In this document: positions 7,155 through 17,953 of the stretch, in pieces
Layout: each line of letters starts with the position of its first letter
How positions within the stretch are numbered: position 1 is the first letter of the stretch
Position numbers and translations under genes: made by a program
Origin: Persicobacter psychrovividus
GTDB lineage: Bacteria; Bacteroidota; Bacteroidia; Cytophagales; Cyclobacteriaceae
NCBI RefSeq assembly: GCF_036492425.1
Contig: NZ_AP025293.1
Location: 496,001-560,000, forward strand
Direction: 5' to 3'
DNA: 64,000 nucleotides
Notes under the pieces: model-generated
The model's database searches: none
What the model saw: only the letters and a program-made list of their open reading frames with translations
Told to the model about the DNA's origin: nothing

Positions 7155-10100
7155 TTACTGTAGAAAAACACGTTTGGTCATTACGCCATCGGCTGTAAAG
7201 CCATGAACAACAAATACACCTGTTGCTGTCCACGGTATCGTTACCGCTTTTTGCTGAGGCTTCGACTGATGTAAAAGCTGACCACTGAGACCGAAAATCT
7301 TCAGTTGTTGCAAGGCTGTATTTGCACTGATTTGCAGCTGATTCCCCTGTTTGCTGATCTGTAAAGTATGGGAAAGTTTTTCCGCATCCAACGGTGGTTC
7401 TACAGGCTCAGGGGTGGTGCCATCAACAATATAATGGGTAAAAGTTTCCGCAACGATATTCACCTCGCCCATATCTTCAAAGGTCGTTCCGACCACCAGC
7501 GACTCGAATTCTTCTTCCTCCACACCGTCATTGATGACCTTGATATGAAGCGTGTCAGAGAACATCTGTCCTTCGGCGATGCGCAAAGTTTCGCCCCCAC
7601 CGATAATCTCGAAATCTTCGCCCAAAACAGCATCGCCCTCAAAGCCAACCGTAAAATCAAAGTCCTCAGTCATTGGGAAAGGCACCGTGGCAAAGACCAA
7701 CAACTCATCACGGGTATCTTCATACAGATATTCTTCCCCCGTAACCCGCAGGCGCATTCTGATTTTCTCTTCATTGATGATCGTAATGGCGTGGGTGGTC
7801 TGATCGCCCATATCCACTGGTCCTTCGATCACACCCGACAGCTGAACAGTAATCGTATTGTCAATCTCAAAAATATGATCATCATAAACCGCATTGATGG
7901 TTACCGGCTCCGAGACCGATGCCCCTTTAGGAATGAATGCCTCTGTTGCCGACAAACGAACATCCGCCGCATTGCCCAAGATGGCAATCGATACATAGCT
8001 GTCTTCGGCCACTGGTTTGTCGGTTTCGACCGTAATAATCGCTTCCTCTTCGGTAGCCTCCTGCAATTCGTCTTTGGTTACCTTCAGTGTCATCAAAGCA
8101 CGATCGTCCAGCTTGAACACCGGCCCGATGCCTACTCCATGCGGAGCATAAACTTTCACCTCACCACCAACAGTCAATCCTTCAGGCACCGTTACCTGAA
8201 TGCGCTTGCTGTCCAAGGTGCGGTAATCCTCTGCTGCCAAAGTATATTCGCCGATCTTCACCGAAGAAACATTCAGGAAGTTGCGACCTTGAATAACGAA
8301 CTGCTCACCAACTTTTTTGTAATCACTGTCGAGTCCGGTAACTTCAAGTTTTCTTTCAACCAACTCAATATCATCAATCTTAAAGATGTTACTGCCTTTT
8401 AAACCCCGTACCTGAAAGCGAACGGTCAAAATGTCCGTTCCACTGCGAGGCAGGTCTTCATTCAAAGTAACCAAATGCCATGTCTGCTGATTAGGCAGAG
8501 GATCAAAGGTCATTTCACGCCATTGCCCATCATGATTCACCTGATATTCCACCTTCATCTCTGTTCCATCCGATGCCCAGTTCTCGAAGCGATACAAGCC
8601 AAACTGAAGGGTGGCATTAGCCTTATAGTTTCTCAGCAAATCAATCTGCACATAATCATTTTCATGATCAAAGAAGAAATAATGCTCGCCGGATGCCCCA
8701 GGGTATTTTTCTGCTCCTTTGTTCCAATCCGAATGTTCCTCTTTGGACATCCCCCCAAGGAAGGCCTCACAACTTATTTTGGCATTGCCAGTAATGTAGT
8801 GAGGTGCAGCGGTATGAATGGTGCTGGCATTCCAGAAATGCTGACGCAACATATGATCCCGCATGTTTGACCACGGACGGTTTTCCCTATTCAAGAATGT
8901 AGGCCCTTCATACCAAGGATTTCGTTCAAGGTTTTCATAGTTATTCAGTGTCTCTTTTAACCAAAATTCACCTACACCTCCCCAGTCATTATCATACACC
9001 TGCACGCTCAACCTTGAAGGACGAACAATATCCGACAAGCCTGCCGAAGTGCCATCCACCTCCAACTCGATCGTTTCATCATACTCCTTTTTATCATCAT
9101 CCAGTACCTGCAAACTTACCGAAGCACTCAGTTCCCCTGCCGGAATCTTAATCACCGTACCACTGATTTGGAAATCTTCCGCTGTACTCGCCACCTGTTT
9201 AACCGTTGCTCCCCCATTAGAAGGGTCGATCTCTGCGGCATAATGATAACCCTTTGGTGCTTTCAAGAACACATATTCATCTGACTCCAAAGCCTCTTTT
9301 AAAGTCGCCGAGATCGTTACGGTTGGACTGTCCGCCTCATTGACCATGGTTTGATCCACACTGAATACAACCGACGGACGTTCCACATGATGGTAGATCG
9401 ACAAATCATCCATCCACCAGCCGTTTTTGCTGTTGTCTTCCAAATTGGTAAAACGCAGCGTCATGTTCTCTGCCTGCGGCAAGAAGCCTTCGATCTGCAT
9501 CTGCTCATAAACCTGATCACCACTATGGTCATAAGCCAGATCCAAAACAGCATAGTTTGATCCGCCGTCCAGGCTGTATTCTACCCGGAAATCTGCCGTG
9601 GCTGAATTACCTGCCTTTTCAGGTCTTAGCAAAAAGCCCAACTTCAGGTCGTCGTGCCCTGTTGTGTTGATGCCCGGCATGATGAAGGTGTTGGTATGGT
9701 TATTAGTGCCATCGTTGCCTGTAAATTTCACATAGCTATCAAAAGCCTGCTCACCTCCACTTACTGCTGCTTTCCCTATTTTGGCCGTACCAGTGTATTG
9801 ATAATCCAAATCAAAATATCCATTGTTACGATAAGTGTCAATCGATCCATTCTCTCTCCATCCGTTGGTTTCTGGACCAATAAAATATTGAAGCACGAAC
9901 TCATCCAAAATCAATAATTCCGCCGCCACAACCTCGCGCTCTGTATCAATTCCCGAAGTGGCCGAAGCCATACCCACCAACATCTGCTCATTGCCTTCAT
10001 TCACTTTATCACGGATAATGGTCATCGTTGCCTGTCCGCTTTGCTCCCCGGCACGGATCAACACCTCTGCCACTCCCACTTCACCAATGCTACTTGTGAT

Positions 10101-11795
10101 CTGATAATCATTTTCATCGATACCCTCACCAGCAATATCAAGGCTGATAACTTGATCCTCTACCACCGGAATCTCTGCCGTAACCGTAATGGTTACTTCT
10201 GGAGACGCTTCTTCTTGAACCACTTCCTGATCCAAGGCAATCGTTACTGTTGGCAATTCATCATCATAAACCATAAAGCCTACCGACGGGATCAGCTCAC
10301 CCAAAGACACCCCATCCGTTACACTTTCTACTGAAAGCATTACCTGCTCAGGTTGCTCCAAAAGCTCATCATCCACTACCGCAAAAACAGCCGTAGCTTC
10401 TTTGGTACCGTCGGCCACCATCATTTTGAACTCATTGCCAAAAGTATATTCACGTGCATGTGTTCGTTCGCCTAAGGTGAAAGTGATTTCCTGATCGCCC
10501 GTAACCTCTTTAGTGAATTTGGCCGTAACCGTAATGGTCTCGTCACTACCTTCGGTGATTTGCTCCATGTCCGCCTCCAGCGCATAGATCAATGCTGGAC
10601 CGTCATCATCAAAAACCGTAACGGCCACTTCCGATGGATTGGCGATCTCAACAGGTGCATCTGCCGATAGCATCTGAATTGTGAACTCATCCGTTCCATC
10701 GGCAATATCATTATCAGTAATATGAAGAATCGCTGCTCCTGTGTTTTCTCCCGCCACAATGGTGATGGTATTGGCCGCATTCGTTCCATTTTTGTCGGTC
10801 AAGGAATATTTAGCCTCGTCAAAATTCGCCGACAGGCTTATTGTTCTGTCCGCTTCCACAGCCTTGGTCAGGGTGACCCCAATTTCTACCTGCCCGGCAT
10901 CTTCACTGCTGACAATTTCTGATTGATTGAATGCAACATAAGGAGGCAATAACCTGCCCGTCACTTCAAAATCATCAATACGCATGGCGCAGCTATTTCC
11001 TGGATTCTTGGTCATGATTTTCACCTCCAATTGCTCAGTCTGCGGGATATTTACCCCATGCCCCGCAACAATATAAAGCCAGAGGTGCGCATTATTATTA
11101 TTAAAGCTTGGGAAGTCCACCGACGTCCATGCGCCATTGTTTGCGGCATCCCGAAACGATAATTCCACCACATCATCAATGTTTCTGTTCTGCCAGGAGG
11201 CAAAACCAAACTGAATGCGGATATCGCCATAACCCATGGTGTTGATTCCTGAGAACAATGCACCTCCGTTGTTTTCCAGACGCAAATAGTTCGGGCCACT
11301 GCCCCCTTGATAGGCGTCGCTGGAATGCCCATTTCCATTATTGATGAATTTCTCCAGACCATCGCCAGCAACTGCACTTAATGTATAAGGTGCGCCATCG
11401 CCCAAATCGCTGATGTCTGTGCCATTATTGGTGGTATTGCTGAAAGCCTCCACACCAAAGGAGGTACGGCCGGCAAAATCATTGACCTTCACCGCTTCGG
11501 AAGAGGTAAGGTTAATCCCTTCAATGGTAAAAGTGGAAGTGGTTACTCCCTTTGGTACCTGAAAGGTCAGGCGGGTATCGGATATTTTTTTGAAGTAAGG
11601 ACTGCTTTGCCCATCGATCGTCACGCCTGTTGCGGCACTCAATCCCGATCCGATAACCGTTACGGCACCAGTTTCTTTGGTCTGCTTCGGATAAAAATCC
11701 GTGATTTCCTGAGCCCAAAGGCTCCCGTGGATCAGCAGGGCGGCTAAAAGCGCCAGTGCCTTTCCTATATAATTTGATTGACTTAACTTCCTCAT
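7155..11795 (-). CDS. Giant T9SS surface protein with TIG and Calx-beta domains
   Basis: 1546 aa. Signal peptide about 1-29 (ending SLWAQ). Approximate order: TIG/IPT domain (30-105); beta-sandwich module (110-280); three Calx-beta-like domains (285-630), with repeated FTIQ, DDE and VTVTAEIP features; second beta-sandwich (635-800); Calx-beta (805-935); third beta-sandwich (940-1150); TIG (1150-1225); two Calx-beta (1230-1440); C-terminal T9SS type-A sorting domain (about 1465-1546, ending MTKRVFLQ). No catalytic motif is seen, so a surface adhesin or glycan-binding role is inferred. Its start codon overlaps the stop of the upstream 1417-aa gene by 4 bp (ATGA), implying translational coupling. 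Confidence 0.85.
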   Translation of the reverse strand: MRKLSQSNYIGKALALLAALLIHGSLWAQEITDFYPKQTKETGAVTVIGSGLSAATGVTIDGQSSPYFKKISDTRLTFQVPKGVTTSTFTIEGINLTSSEAVKVNDFAGRTSFGVEAFSNTTNNGTDISDLGDGAPYTLSAVAGDGLEKFINNGNGHSSDAYQGGSGPNYLRLENNGGALFSGINTMGYGDIRIQFGFASWQNRNIDDVVELSFRDAANNGAWTSVDFPSFNNNNAHLWLYIVAGHGVNIPQTEQLEVKIMTKNPGNSCAMRIDDFEVTGRLLPPYVAFNQSEIVSSEDAGQVEIGVTLTKAVEADRTISLSANFDEAKYSLTDKNGTNAANTITIVAGENTGAAILHITDNDIADGTDEFTIQMLSADAPVEIANPSEVAVTVFDDDGPALIYALEADMEQITEGSDETITVTAKFTKEVTGDQEITFTLGERTHAREYTFGNEFKMMVADGTKEATAVFAVVDDELLEQPEQVMLSVESVTDGVSLGELIPSVGFMVYDDELPTVTIALDQEVVQEEASPEVTITVTAEIPVVEDQVISLDIAGEGIDENDYQITSSIGEVGVAEVLIRAGEQSGQATMTIIRDKVNEGNEQMLVGMASATSGIDTEREVVAAELLILDEFVLQYFIGPETNGWRENGSIDTYRNNGYFDLDYQYTGTAKIGKAAVSGGEQAFDSYVKFTGNDGTNNHTNTFIMPGINTTGHDDLKLGFLLRPEKAGNSATADFRVEYSLDGGSNYAVLDLAYDHSGDQVYEQMQIEGFLPQAENMTLRFTNLEDNSKNGWWMDDLSIYHHVERPSVVFSVDQTMVNEADSPTVTISATLKEALESDEYVFLKAPKGYHYAAEIDPSNGGATVKQVASTAEDFQISGTVIKIPAGELSASVSLQVLDDDKKEYDETIELEVDGTSAGLSDIVRPSRLSVQVYDNDWGGVGEFWLKETLNNYENLERNPWYEGPTFLNRENRPWSNMRDHMLRQHFWNASTIHTAAPHYITGNAKISCEAFLGGMSKEEHSDWNKGAEKYPGASGEHYFFFDHENDYVQIDLLRNYKANATLQFGLYRFENWASDGTEMKVEYQVNHDGQWREMTFDPLPNQQTWHLVTLNEDLPRSGTDILTVRFQVRGLKGSNIFKIDDIELVERKLEVTGLDSDYKKVGEQFVIQGRNFLNVSSVKIGEYTLAAEDYRTLDSKRIQVTVPEGLTVGGEVKVYAPHGVGIGPVFKLDDRALMTLKVTKDELQEATEEEAIITVETDKPVAEDSYVSIAILGNAADVRLSATEAFIPKGASVSEPVTINAVYDDHIFEIDNTITVQLSGVIEGPVDMGDQTTHAITIINEEKIRMRLRVTGEEYLYEDTRDELLVFATVPFPMTEDFDFTVGFEGDAVLGEDFEIIGGGETLRIAEGQMFSDTLHIKVINDGVEEEEFESLVVGTTFEDMGEVNIVAETFTHYIVDGTTPEPVEPPLDAEKLSHTLQISKQGNQLQISANTALQQLKIFGLSGQLLHQSKPQQKAVTIPWTATGVFVVHGFTADGVMTKRVFLQ

Positions 11796-14700
11796 TTGAT
11801 TAAAAGTTTTTGGGTTTCAACAAGTTGCCCCTGAGCAACAATTTGCACGATATACATGCCTGAGGACAGGTTTGCGGTGCTGATCTCGGTATTGAAACTG
11901 AGGTTCTGCTCCAATACCTGACGGCCGTTGAGGTCGAATATCACCAGCTGAGCCTGTTCGAGTGCGGTATCTACCCGAATATGATCCGTTGCCGGATTTG
12001 GATAAATACTGATGACCGACTGCTGGTCGTTGTTCAGTGGGCCGGCGAGAATTTCGATCAGTTCTTCTGCCGTGAACTCGCCCGTGGTACCGTCCGTAGC
12101 GACTACCTTTACCGAGATGGTTTTCCAGCCTTCTTCACTAAAAGCAATAAAGTGCGGGCCGGCACCTTCAGCCGTTGGACTTGAGGCATCCTCCCCAAAA
12201 TTCCATTTGTAGGAATAGATTTTATCCGTGGTGCGGAACGAGAAAGCGACTTGCTGATTTTTTGCCGCTTCATCTACACTTGGTACAATTTCCCCGAAAA
12301 GTGCTTCGGTGCGTTCATTAATCACGATTTGCGATTCCGCCAGAGAAAAGCCCACCTGATTGATGGCCTTAGCGGTAACTTTCTGTAAACCGGCTTTACC
12401 GAAAATCACTTCGTGAGGGCCAGTTCCGAAAGCATGCCTTGGTGTGGCCGCTGTACCGAAATCCCATTCGATCATCGAGGCGGTACCGTCGATGGCCGTA
12501 GAGAAGGTTACTTGCTCATTTTTATTGGCAGAAGTTTTATCTGACATCACGAGCATGCTTGGCTTGGTCATGCTTACCCCTGAAGGGTGCGTTACCAGCA
12601 GGTCATCTACCCGCCAAAAAGTGTTGTAATCGTTGGCATCGCCCTGCCTTGTCCATCGCAACCTGAGATTTTCCACCGAAGGGATTTCCTCTTCGAGGGT
12701 CACCCAATACCATATAGGATTTGTGGCCGTCGGGTTGCCGAAACGGTTCACCAGTGAGATTTCAGTATAATTGACCCCATCGGTAGAATATTCAAATTTC
12801 ATCCCTTCGCCATTGTCATTATTGGGCACTGCCTCACCATCAACAACCGACATTTTCATCATGCCGAAGGCTAACTTTACATGCTCGTGCCCTGACACAT
12901 CCAGCGACTGCAATGAGAAAATCTCTTCGCCCGGCTGAATCAGTGCGCTGTACTTTCCTGAGGCGCCATTATAACCAGAGCTCTCATGGATTCCCCACAC
13001 CCGTCCGTAATGAATTTTTGCTGTATTGTCCTCCGCCACTTCCCCATACTTGGGCTCGCCTCCCCACTGCTGACCGTTATTGTCAGGGTCGATAATTTCA
13101 AAACCCTCCATATCTTCCTGCAAAAGTTTGACATAGTTGTCCTGCTCTCCGGTAAATTTCAGTACCTCAATGGTGACTTCACTTGCGGCCGTTTCCCCTG
13201 CCTCATTTTCAATGACCAGCTTAATTTTTGCCTCCACAGGAGCCGCCATAAAGTGGGTCATTTTTTCCGTATTGCCTATCACTTCTGTCCCCTGATACCA
13301 GGTGTATTTCGTGATCGGACTCAAAGGAGATTTTGAAGAAGAGCCATCGAGGGTGATGTATAAAGGAGCAAAGCCGCGGGTAAATGGCACCGTAATATTT
13401 GCGCGAACGCTGTTGTCGATCATCTTCAACCGTAGCGAGGAAGCGTCTTCCTCACCGGCATCATCGGTAACTTTCAGGCTCACGGTGTACTGTCCTTCCT
13501 CGGTATAAGTATGGCTTGCCGTCTGCCCTTCTGCCGTGGTGCCATCACCGAAATCCCACTCATAAGAGACGAGCGTGCGGCCATCAACAGCCGTAGATTT
13601 GGTACCATCAAACTGAATGGTGGCGGGTACTTCCGCTTCGGTCCGGTCAGCTTCAATTACCGAGGTCGGTGCGTCTGCCTTTTTTAGATCACGCTTCCAC
13701 AAGCCCGTTCCCATAGTGGCAATATAAAGGTGCTGCTCACCGGTTTCATCCGCCCAGATTTTCGCTCGGCGAGCTACTGGAAACTCCATGAAATTGGCGC
13801 CAATGGTTCCCGTATAATCTTCCAGGTTCACCGACAGGTCATCCTCATTGAGGGTGGCTTTAAAAAATGCTATTCCTTTGGAAATTGCCTCACCGTGCTG
13901 ACGCACATGGAAGGTAAAATAGAACTCATTGCCATGCCCCACTAAACCACCAAAAGAAGTTTTGGCGCTGAAGGTGGTCAGCCATTGAGGATCATGAAAG
14001 GCCGTGGCCATGCTGCGGTCCACTACTTTGGTGAAATTCGCCCCCTGATCATCAGAAAGGTATAATTCAAAGTTCATATCTGTCCCCGAGTTCCCTTTGG
14101 TGATCAGCACATAACTTTTGTCGCCATTGGCCCAGGTGGTTAAATCGCCATTGGATCCCCACTGCCCTTCCATGCCATTACTACTGCCGTTGATCAATAA
14201 TTTCGTCCAGGAGTAATTACCGGTATTGGATCTGTCTCCACGGAAAGTACCATTTGCACATCGGTAGTAAATCACATCTGCATCGTTAGGATCACCGATG
14301 ATCACGCGGCCTTGTGCATTGGCATCGCCATTGGTGATTTTTCTGAAATAATGCTCCGTATTGTTGGCGATCAGTTCATGGATATTGTCTGTTACATATG
14401 CCCCGCCAATGGTAGAAACATAAACACGCTCCGGAACATTGGGATCGACATATATAGAGCTGATTCGGTTTTGGGAAGCATCAAGGCCTTTTCTGTTGGC
14501 CGTTTTTCCGTCGATCAAAACGGTATAAGTGTCTGAAGGACCATTGAGGTTGTTGAGGGTTTTCATTAACAGACGCCCCTCCCACTCCTGCACGGCACCG
14601 CCAAATCCGTTGGCCGTAGCCACAAGCATAATGCTCGGCTGATTTTCTCTTTTCAATACCGCTGCGGCATCGCCATTCCAGTTCCCCTGCGTAACAATTG

Positions 14701-16045
14701 CCGGCTGATTCCAGGAAAAACCGCCATCATAACTTTCCACCAGGCCGTTATCTGCCAATGTTGCCACCACATAATTATCGGTGCCGGCCATATCCCAGTT
14801 ATAGGTAGAGGCGGTACCGGTGGTCCGGTAAAAATCTCGCCCGTTGAGGGTCTGCACGCGATAGGAAGAAACCGTTTTCCAGGAAAGCCTATCGGTAAGG
14901 TCCCCGATCATGGCGGTCTGCTGATTCATGATCAGCGCGCCTCTTTGCTGTGAATAATTTTTCCATGAAGCCGGGAAGTAGTCATAAGTTCTCGATACAC
15001 CGTGGTATTTGTTCCATCCGGCATCGGCAATATTTTCTGTGCCCGTGTATTTAAAAGCCTCACTGACCGTCCCGCTGATGTTGTCGCCAACAACATTGAA
15101 CGTTCCTTCGAGCAGTGCATTTTCATTTCCGTTTCCACCACGCAAGAGAGTCCCCATCATGACATGGTGGGTGGTTCCTGTGGAATTTGGGTCCACCAAC
15201 GGGCGCCAGTGTACCTGTGCTTTGGCCTGCATCACCCCATTGGCGTCAAGCTCCGTCCAATCGCCTCCAGCATATGGGCGCACATAAAGCCCTGTGTTGC
15301 CATCCGTTCTTTTGTAAATAACATAAATATACTGACCGTCAGGGGTAATATCAGCCCCCATACAATCACCGGTACCCGTAGGTGCCTCCACCAACGACCA
15401 GTTTTGCCCCTGATTTGTGGACTGATATAGACCGGCGAAACTGGCCAGCAGCACCTCCCCATTGGCAGGGTGCACATTAATGGTCAGTACATTGCGTGGC
15501 CCGTTGCCGGAAGCGAAGGTATGCTTGCTCCAGGTGGTTCCCCCGTCAATCGAACGGTAAACGTTACGAGGTCCTTCCTCATTGAAACCCCTTACCAGAT
15601 CCTCCAGCCATGAAGGCGCAAAGTACATATTGTTCTGATCGGCAGGGTCGATCGTCATGGCTGAAACCGGCGTACCGATAAGCTCCTCGAGGATTGTCCA
15701 GTTTTCACCCCCATCCTGACTGACCGCCGCGCCATATGTGGAACCGAGCAACATCCGGTCGGAATTTCCTTTTGCGACCGCAATATTGAATACATTATTA
15801 AAAGGTGACTGAAAAGTATAGGGTGCCCAGTGCTGACCGTAATCATCGCTGACATAATAACCCTCCATATCGGAACAAAGGTACATACGCCCTTCGGTGT
15901 TAGGATCACAAATTAAGTGCTGCAACTGCCCCCCATGGCCGGGGTTGGCATTGAGCCACTGTGCTACCGCTGACTGGCTGAAAGTGCCAAAAAATATCAT
16001 CAGCAGGCACAGCATTCTCATATGAAAACTGTAAATCATTCTCAT
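11792..16045 (-). CDS. T9SS tandem beta-propeller protein, GH74-like, with PKD domains
   Basis: 1417 aa. Signal peptide to about residue 29 (SQSAVAQ); a start at the internal Met9 is possible. Residues about 30-790 form BNR/Asp-box-type blades like GH74 xyloglucanases: PGHGGQLQHLICDP, then YLCSDMEGYY (Asp59), and YVVATLADNGLVESYDGG (Asp432) at the start of the second propeller. Then PKD domains (about 790-875, 877-965; first with YEWDFGDGT), a beta-sandwich module (970-1150), two more PKD-like domains (1160-1325), and a T9SS sorting domain (1335-1417, SIYPNPATDHIRV). It is the most divergent of the four propeller paralogues here. Predicted secreted or surface endo-glycanase; substrate unknown. 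It follows the sulfatase gene and is coupled to the 1546-aa gene. Confidence 0.8.
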   Translation of the reverse strand: MRMIYSFHMRMLCLLMIFFGTFSQSAVAQWLNANPGHGGQLQHLICDPNTEGRMYLCSDMEGYYVSDDYGQHWAPYTFQSPFNNVFNIAVAKGNSDRMLLGSTYGAAVSQDGGENWTILEELIGTPVSAMTIDPADQNNMYFAPSWLEDLVRGFNEEGPRNVYRSIDGGTTWSKHTFASGNGPRNVLTINVHPANGEVLLASFAGLYQSTNQGQNWSLVEAPTGTGDCMGADITPDGQYIYVIYKRTDGNTGLYVRPYAGGDWTELDANGVMQAKAQVHWRPLVDPNSTGTTHHVMMGTLLRGGNGNENALLEGTFNVVGDNISGTVSEAFKYTGTENIADAGWNKYHGVSRTYDYFPASWKNYSQQRGALIMNQQTAMIGDLTDRLSWKTVSSYRVQTLNGRDFYRTTGTASTYNWDMAGTDNYVVATLADNGLVESYDGGFSWNQPAIVTQGNWNGDAAAVLKRENQPSIMLVATANGFGGAVQEWEGRLLMKTLNNLNGPSDTYTVLIDGKTANRKGLDASQNRISSIYVDPNVPERVYVSTIGGAYVTDNIHELIANNTEHYFRKITNGDANAQGRVIIGDPNDADVIYYRCANGTFRGDRSNTGNYSWTKLLINGSSNGMEGQWGSNGDLTTWANGDKSYVLITKGNSGTDMNFELYLSDDQGANFTKVVDRSMATAFHDPQWLTTFSAKTSFGGLVGHGNEFYFTFHVRQHGEAISKGIAFFKATLNEDDLSVNLEDYTGTIGANFMEFPVARRAKIWADETGEQHLYIATMGTGLWKRDLKKADAPTSVIEADRTEAEVPATIQFDGTKSTAVDGRTLVSYEWDFGDGTTAEGQTASHTYTEEGQYTVSLKVTDDAGEEDASSLRLKMIDNSVRANITVPFTRGFAPLYITLDGSSSKSPLSPITKYTWYQGTEVIGNTEKMTHFMAAPVEAKIKLVIENEAGETAASEVTIEVLKFTGEQDNYVKLLQEDMEGFEIIDPDNNGQQWGGEPKYGEVAEDNTAKIHYGRVWGIHESSGYNGASGKYSALIQPGEEIFSLQSLDVSGHEHVKLAFGMMKMSVVDGEAVPNNDNGEGMKFEYSTDGVNYTEISLVNRFGNPTATNPIWYWVTLEEEIPSVENLRLRWTRQGDANDYNTFWRVDDLLVTHPSGVSMTKPSMLVMSDKTSANKNEQVTFSTAIDGTASMIEWDFGTAATPRHAFGTGPHEVIFGKAGLQKVTAKAINQVGFSLAESQIVINERTEALFGEIVPSVDEAAKNQQVAFSFRTTDKIYSYKWNFGEDASSPTAEGAGPHFIAFSEEGWKTISVKVVATDGTTGEFTAEELIEILAGPLNNDQQSVISIYPNPATDHIRVDTALEQAQLVIFDLNGRQVLEQNLSFNTEISTANLSSGMYIVQIVAQGQLVETQKLLIK

Positions 16046-16098
16046 GTTGATGTTGGATTATATTTAAAAAATTTGTTTCGTTGGGGTTGGGTAAGGTA

Positions 16099-16288
16099 AG
16101 CTGTCGCGAGACTCCGTCTCGTGACAGCTGATATGTAGATATGTACCCCATCACGAGAGGGACTCTCGCGATAGGGACTCTTGCGATAGGGTTGAAATTT
16201 GTTCATGCTGAGACAGCTGGTATGATGGTCCAAGCGGGACGCTTGAACCATGGATGGGTCGTGTTAGGTCAGGCACATAGGCCTGACC
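16099..16288. repeat. Cluster of four REP-like hairpins
   Basis: Between the sulfatase stop and the 1417-aa gene. Hairpin 1, 16099-16129, has 13-bp arms AGCTGTCGCGAGA / TCTCGTGACAGCT around CTCCG with one mismatch. Hairpin 2, near 16150-16190, is CGAGAG-GGA-CTCTCG plus a degenerate copy. Hairpin 3, 16226-16250, has CAAGCG-GGA-CGCTTG extended by ATGGT/ACCAT. Hairpin 4, 16267-16288, is GGTCAGGC-ACATAG-GCCTGACC. Each belongs to a type found elsewhere in the window. Confidence 0.85.
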
Positions 16289-16306
16289 CTACACTAAGAT
16301 TAATCG

Positions 16307-17953
16307 TTAACTATTCGCCTTCGGCGGATGCTCGTACCAAATCTGCAGGCGCTTCTGCGACGGCTCCACCTCGATGACTTTCTCCCATGGCTGCACGCCC
16401 ACACGGTCGGCCCACTGCTGCCATCTTTGTTTCATCTCCTGTAATTTTTCTGGATTGCTCGCTGCAAGATTGGTCTGCTCCACTTGGTCTTCAGCCAGGT
16501 TATACAGCTCGTCGGTTCCTTCAGGATAAATATTCACCCACTTCCAGTCGCCCACTCTTGCGGCCTTATTGCCTTCATGTTCCCAAAATAATCCATCGTG
16601 TCCCTGACGCTGCTCGCCTTTGAACACCGGCACCAGGCTGATACCTTCCATCGGCTGGATCTCATGACCCTTATATTGTTTTGGATATTCTCCCTGCGCC
16701 AATTCCATGAAAGTGGTCATCACATCGACAATGTGTGCCGGCTGACGATCGATACTTCCCGCCTTGATCATCTTCGGATACTGTACAATGAAAGGGGTGC
16801 GAATACCGCCTTCATGTCCCCAATGTTTGAACATGCGGTAAGGAGTGTTACTCACATTCGCCCAAGGCAACTTGTAACAACCGAATGAACCCTGCTCGCC
16901 TAATGGAATCGAAGCATCGCCCCAAGAATAATCTTCTCGTGTTCCACCGTTATCAGACATGAAGATGATCATGGTGTTATCCAACTCGCCCAAATCTTTC
17001 AGCGTATTGACCAACTGACCAATGCCTCGGTCCATACATTCAATCTGTGCGGCATAGATCGACATTCTCAAATCGTAATCATCTTTTTCTGCCTCAGAAA
17101 GTTTGTCCCAGTCGGGCACTAATCCATCCACTTTCGACAGTGGTGTATCTTGAGCGATGATGCCCAATTGCTTTTGCTTTTCATATCTCGCCTGACGGAT
17201 CTTCTCAAAACCAACTTTATATTTACCTCTGTATTTGGCAATGTCTTCCGCCCGTGCCTGCAAAGGAAAATGAGGTGCTACATGCGCCAAATAAAGGAAG
17301 AAAGGGTCTTCCTGCTGTGCCATCTCCCTTACATATTTGCCTGCATAATCGTTGATCGCCTCGGTACTGTAATAGTCTTCGCCCGGATGCGCCAACAGGC
17401 TATCGCCAATCGCTACCACCTGATCGCCAGGGAATGGATAGAAATAAGCCCCGCCATGATGTGGGAAGCCATAGAATTTATCAAAGCCTTTTTTCGTTGG
17501 CCAATACTGCGGATCATTGCCCACATGCCACTTCCCCGACATGGCCGTCTGATAGCCATTGGCCTTCAGTGCTTGCGCCATCGTAACAGCCGTATTCGGG
17601 ATGAACCCTCCGTAACCCGGCAAATGACAATCCTCCTGCATGAAACCCATATTCGCCTGATGCGGGTACAAGCCCGTCAGCAAGCTCGCACGCGTTGGGC
17701 AACAGCGCGAGGCATTGTAAAACTGGGTCATGCGCAAACCATTGTCTGCCATTTTATCAATGGAAGGGGTATTGATTTCGCCTCCGTAAGCCCCCAAATC
17801 CGAGAAGCCCATATCATCCGCAAGGATCAAAATAATGTTCGGCTTTGGTGCCGAATTCGCAGAGGTATTTTCTTTGGTCTGGCTACAACTGAGCGTGAAG
17901 CAAAGCCCCAAAATCAGGCAACATCGGAAGAAAAAAGTATAGCAATAATTCAT
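16307..17953 (-). CDS. Sulfatase lipoprotein (S1 family, formylglycine type)
   Basis: 548 aa. Lipobox LSCSQ (Cys23). The metal-binding motif ILADDMGFSDLGAYGG follows at about 43-58. The formylglycine signature is CCPTRASLLTG with Cys84 as the residue to be modified (C-x-P-x-R), a form typical of subfamily S1_4-type arylsulfatases. Further conserved elements are SGKWHVG and MSDNGGTR. It removes sulfate esters from a glycan, probably in the periplasm or at the outer membrane. It needs a sulfatase-maturing enzyme, not encoded in this window. A sulfatase in the locus points to a sulfated, probably marine, polysaccharide. Confidence 0.92.
   Translation of the reverse strand: MNYCYTFFFRCCLILGLCFTLSCSQTKENTSANSAPKPNIILILADDMGFSDLGAYGGEINTPSIDKMADNGLRMTQFYNASRCCPTRASLLTGLYPHQANMGFMQEDCHLPGYGGFIPNTAVTMAQALKANGYQTAMSGKWHVGNDPQYWPTKKGFDKFYGFPHHGGAYFYPFPGDQVVAIGDSLLAHPGEDYYSTEAINDYAGKYVREMAQQEDPFFLYLAHVAPHFPLQARAEDIAKYRGKYKVGFEKIRQARYEKQKQLGIIAQDTPLSKVDGLVPDWDKLSEAEKDDYDLRMSIYAAQIECMDRGIGQLVNTLKDLGELDNTMIIFMSDNGGTREDYSWGDASIPLGEQGSFGCYKLPWANVSNTPYRMFKHWGHEGGIRTPFIVQYPKMIKAGSIDRQPAHIVDVMTTFMELAQGEYPKQYKGHEIQPMEGISLVPVFKGEQRQGHDGLFWEHEGNKAARVGDWKWVNIYPEGTDELYNLAEDQVEQTNLAASNPEKLQEMKQRWQQWADRVGVQPWEKVIEVEPSQKRLQIWYEHPPKANS

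Noticed and set aside
7368-8402. 344-codon plus-strand frame
   Set aside because: Antisense to the 1546-aa T9SS gene; shadow of its coding pattern.
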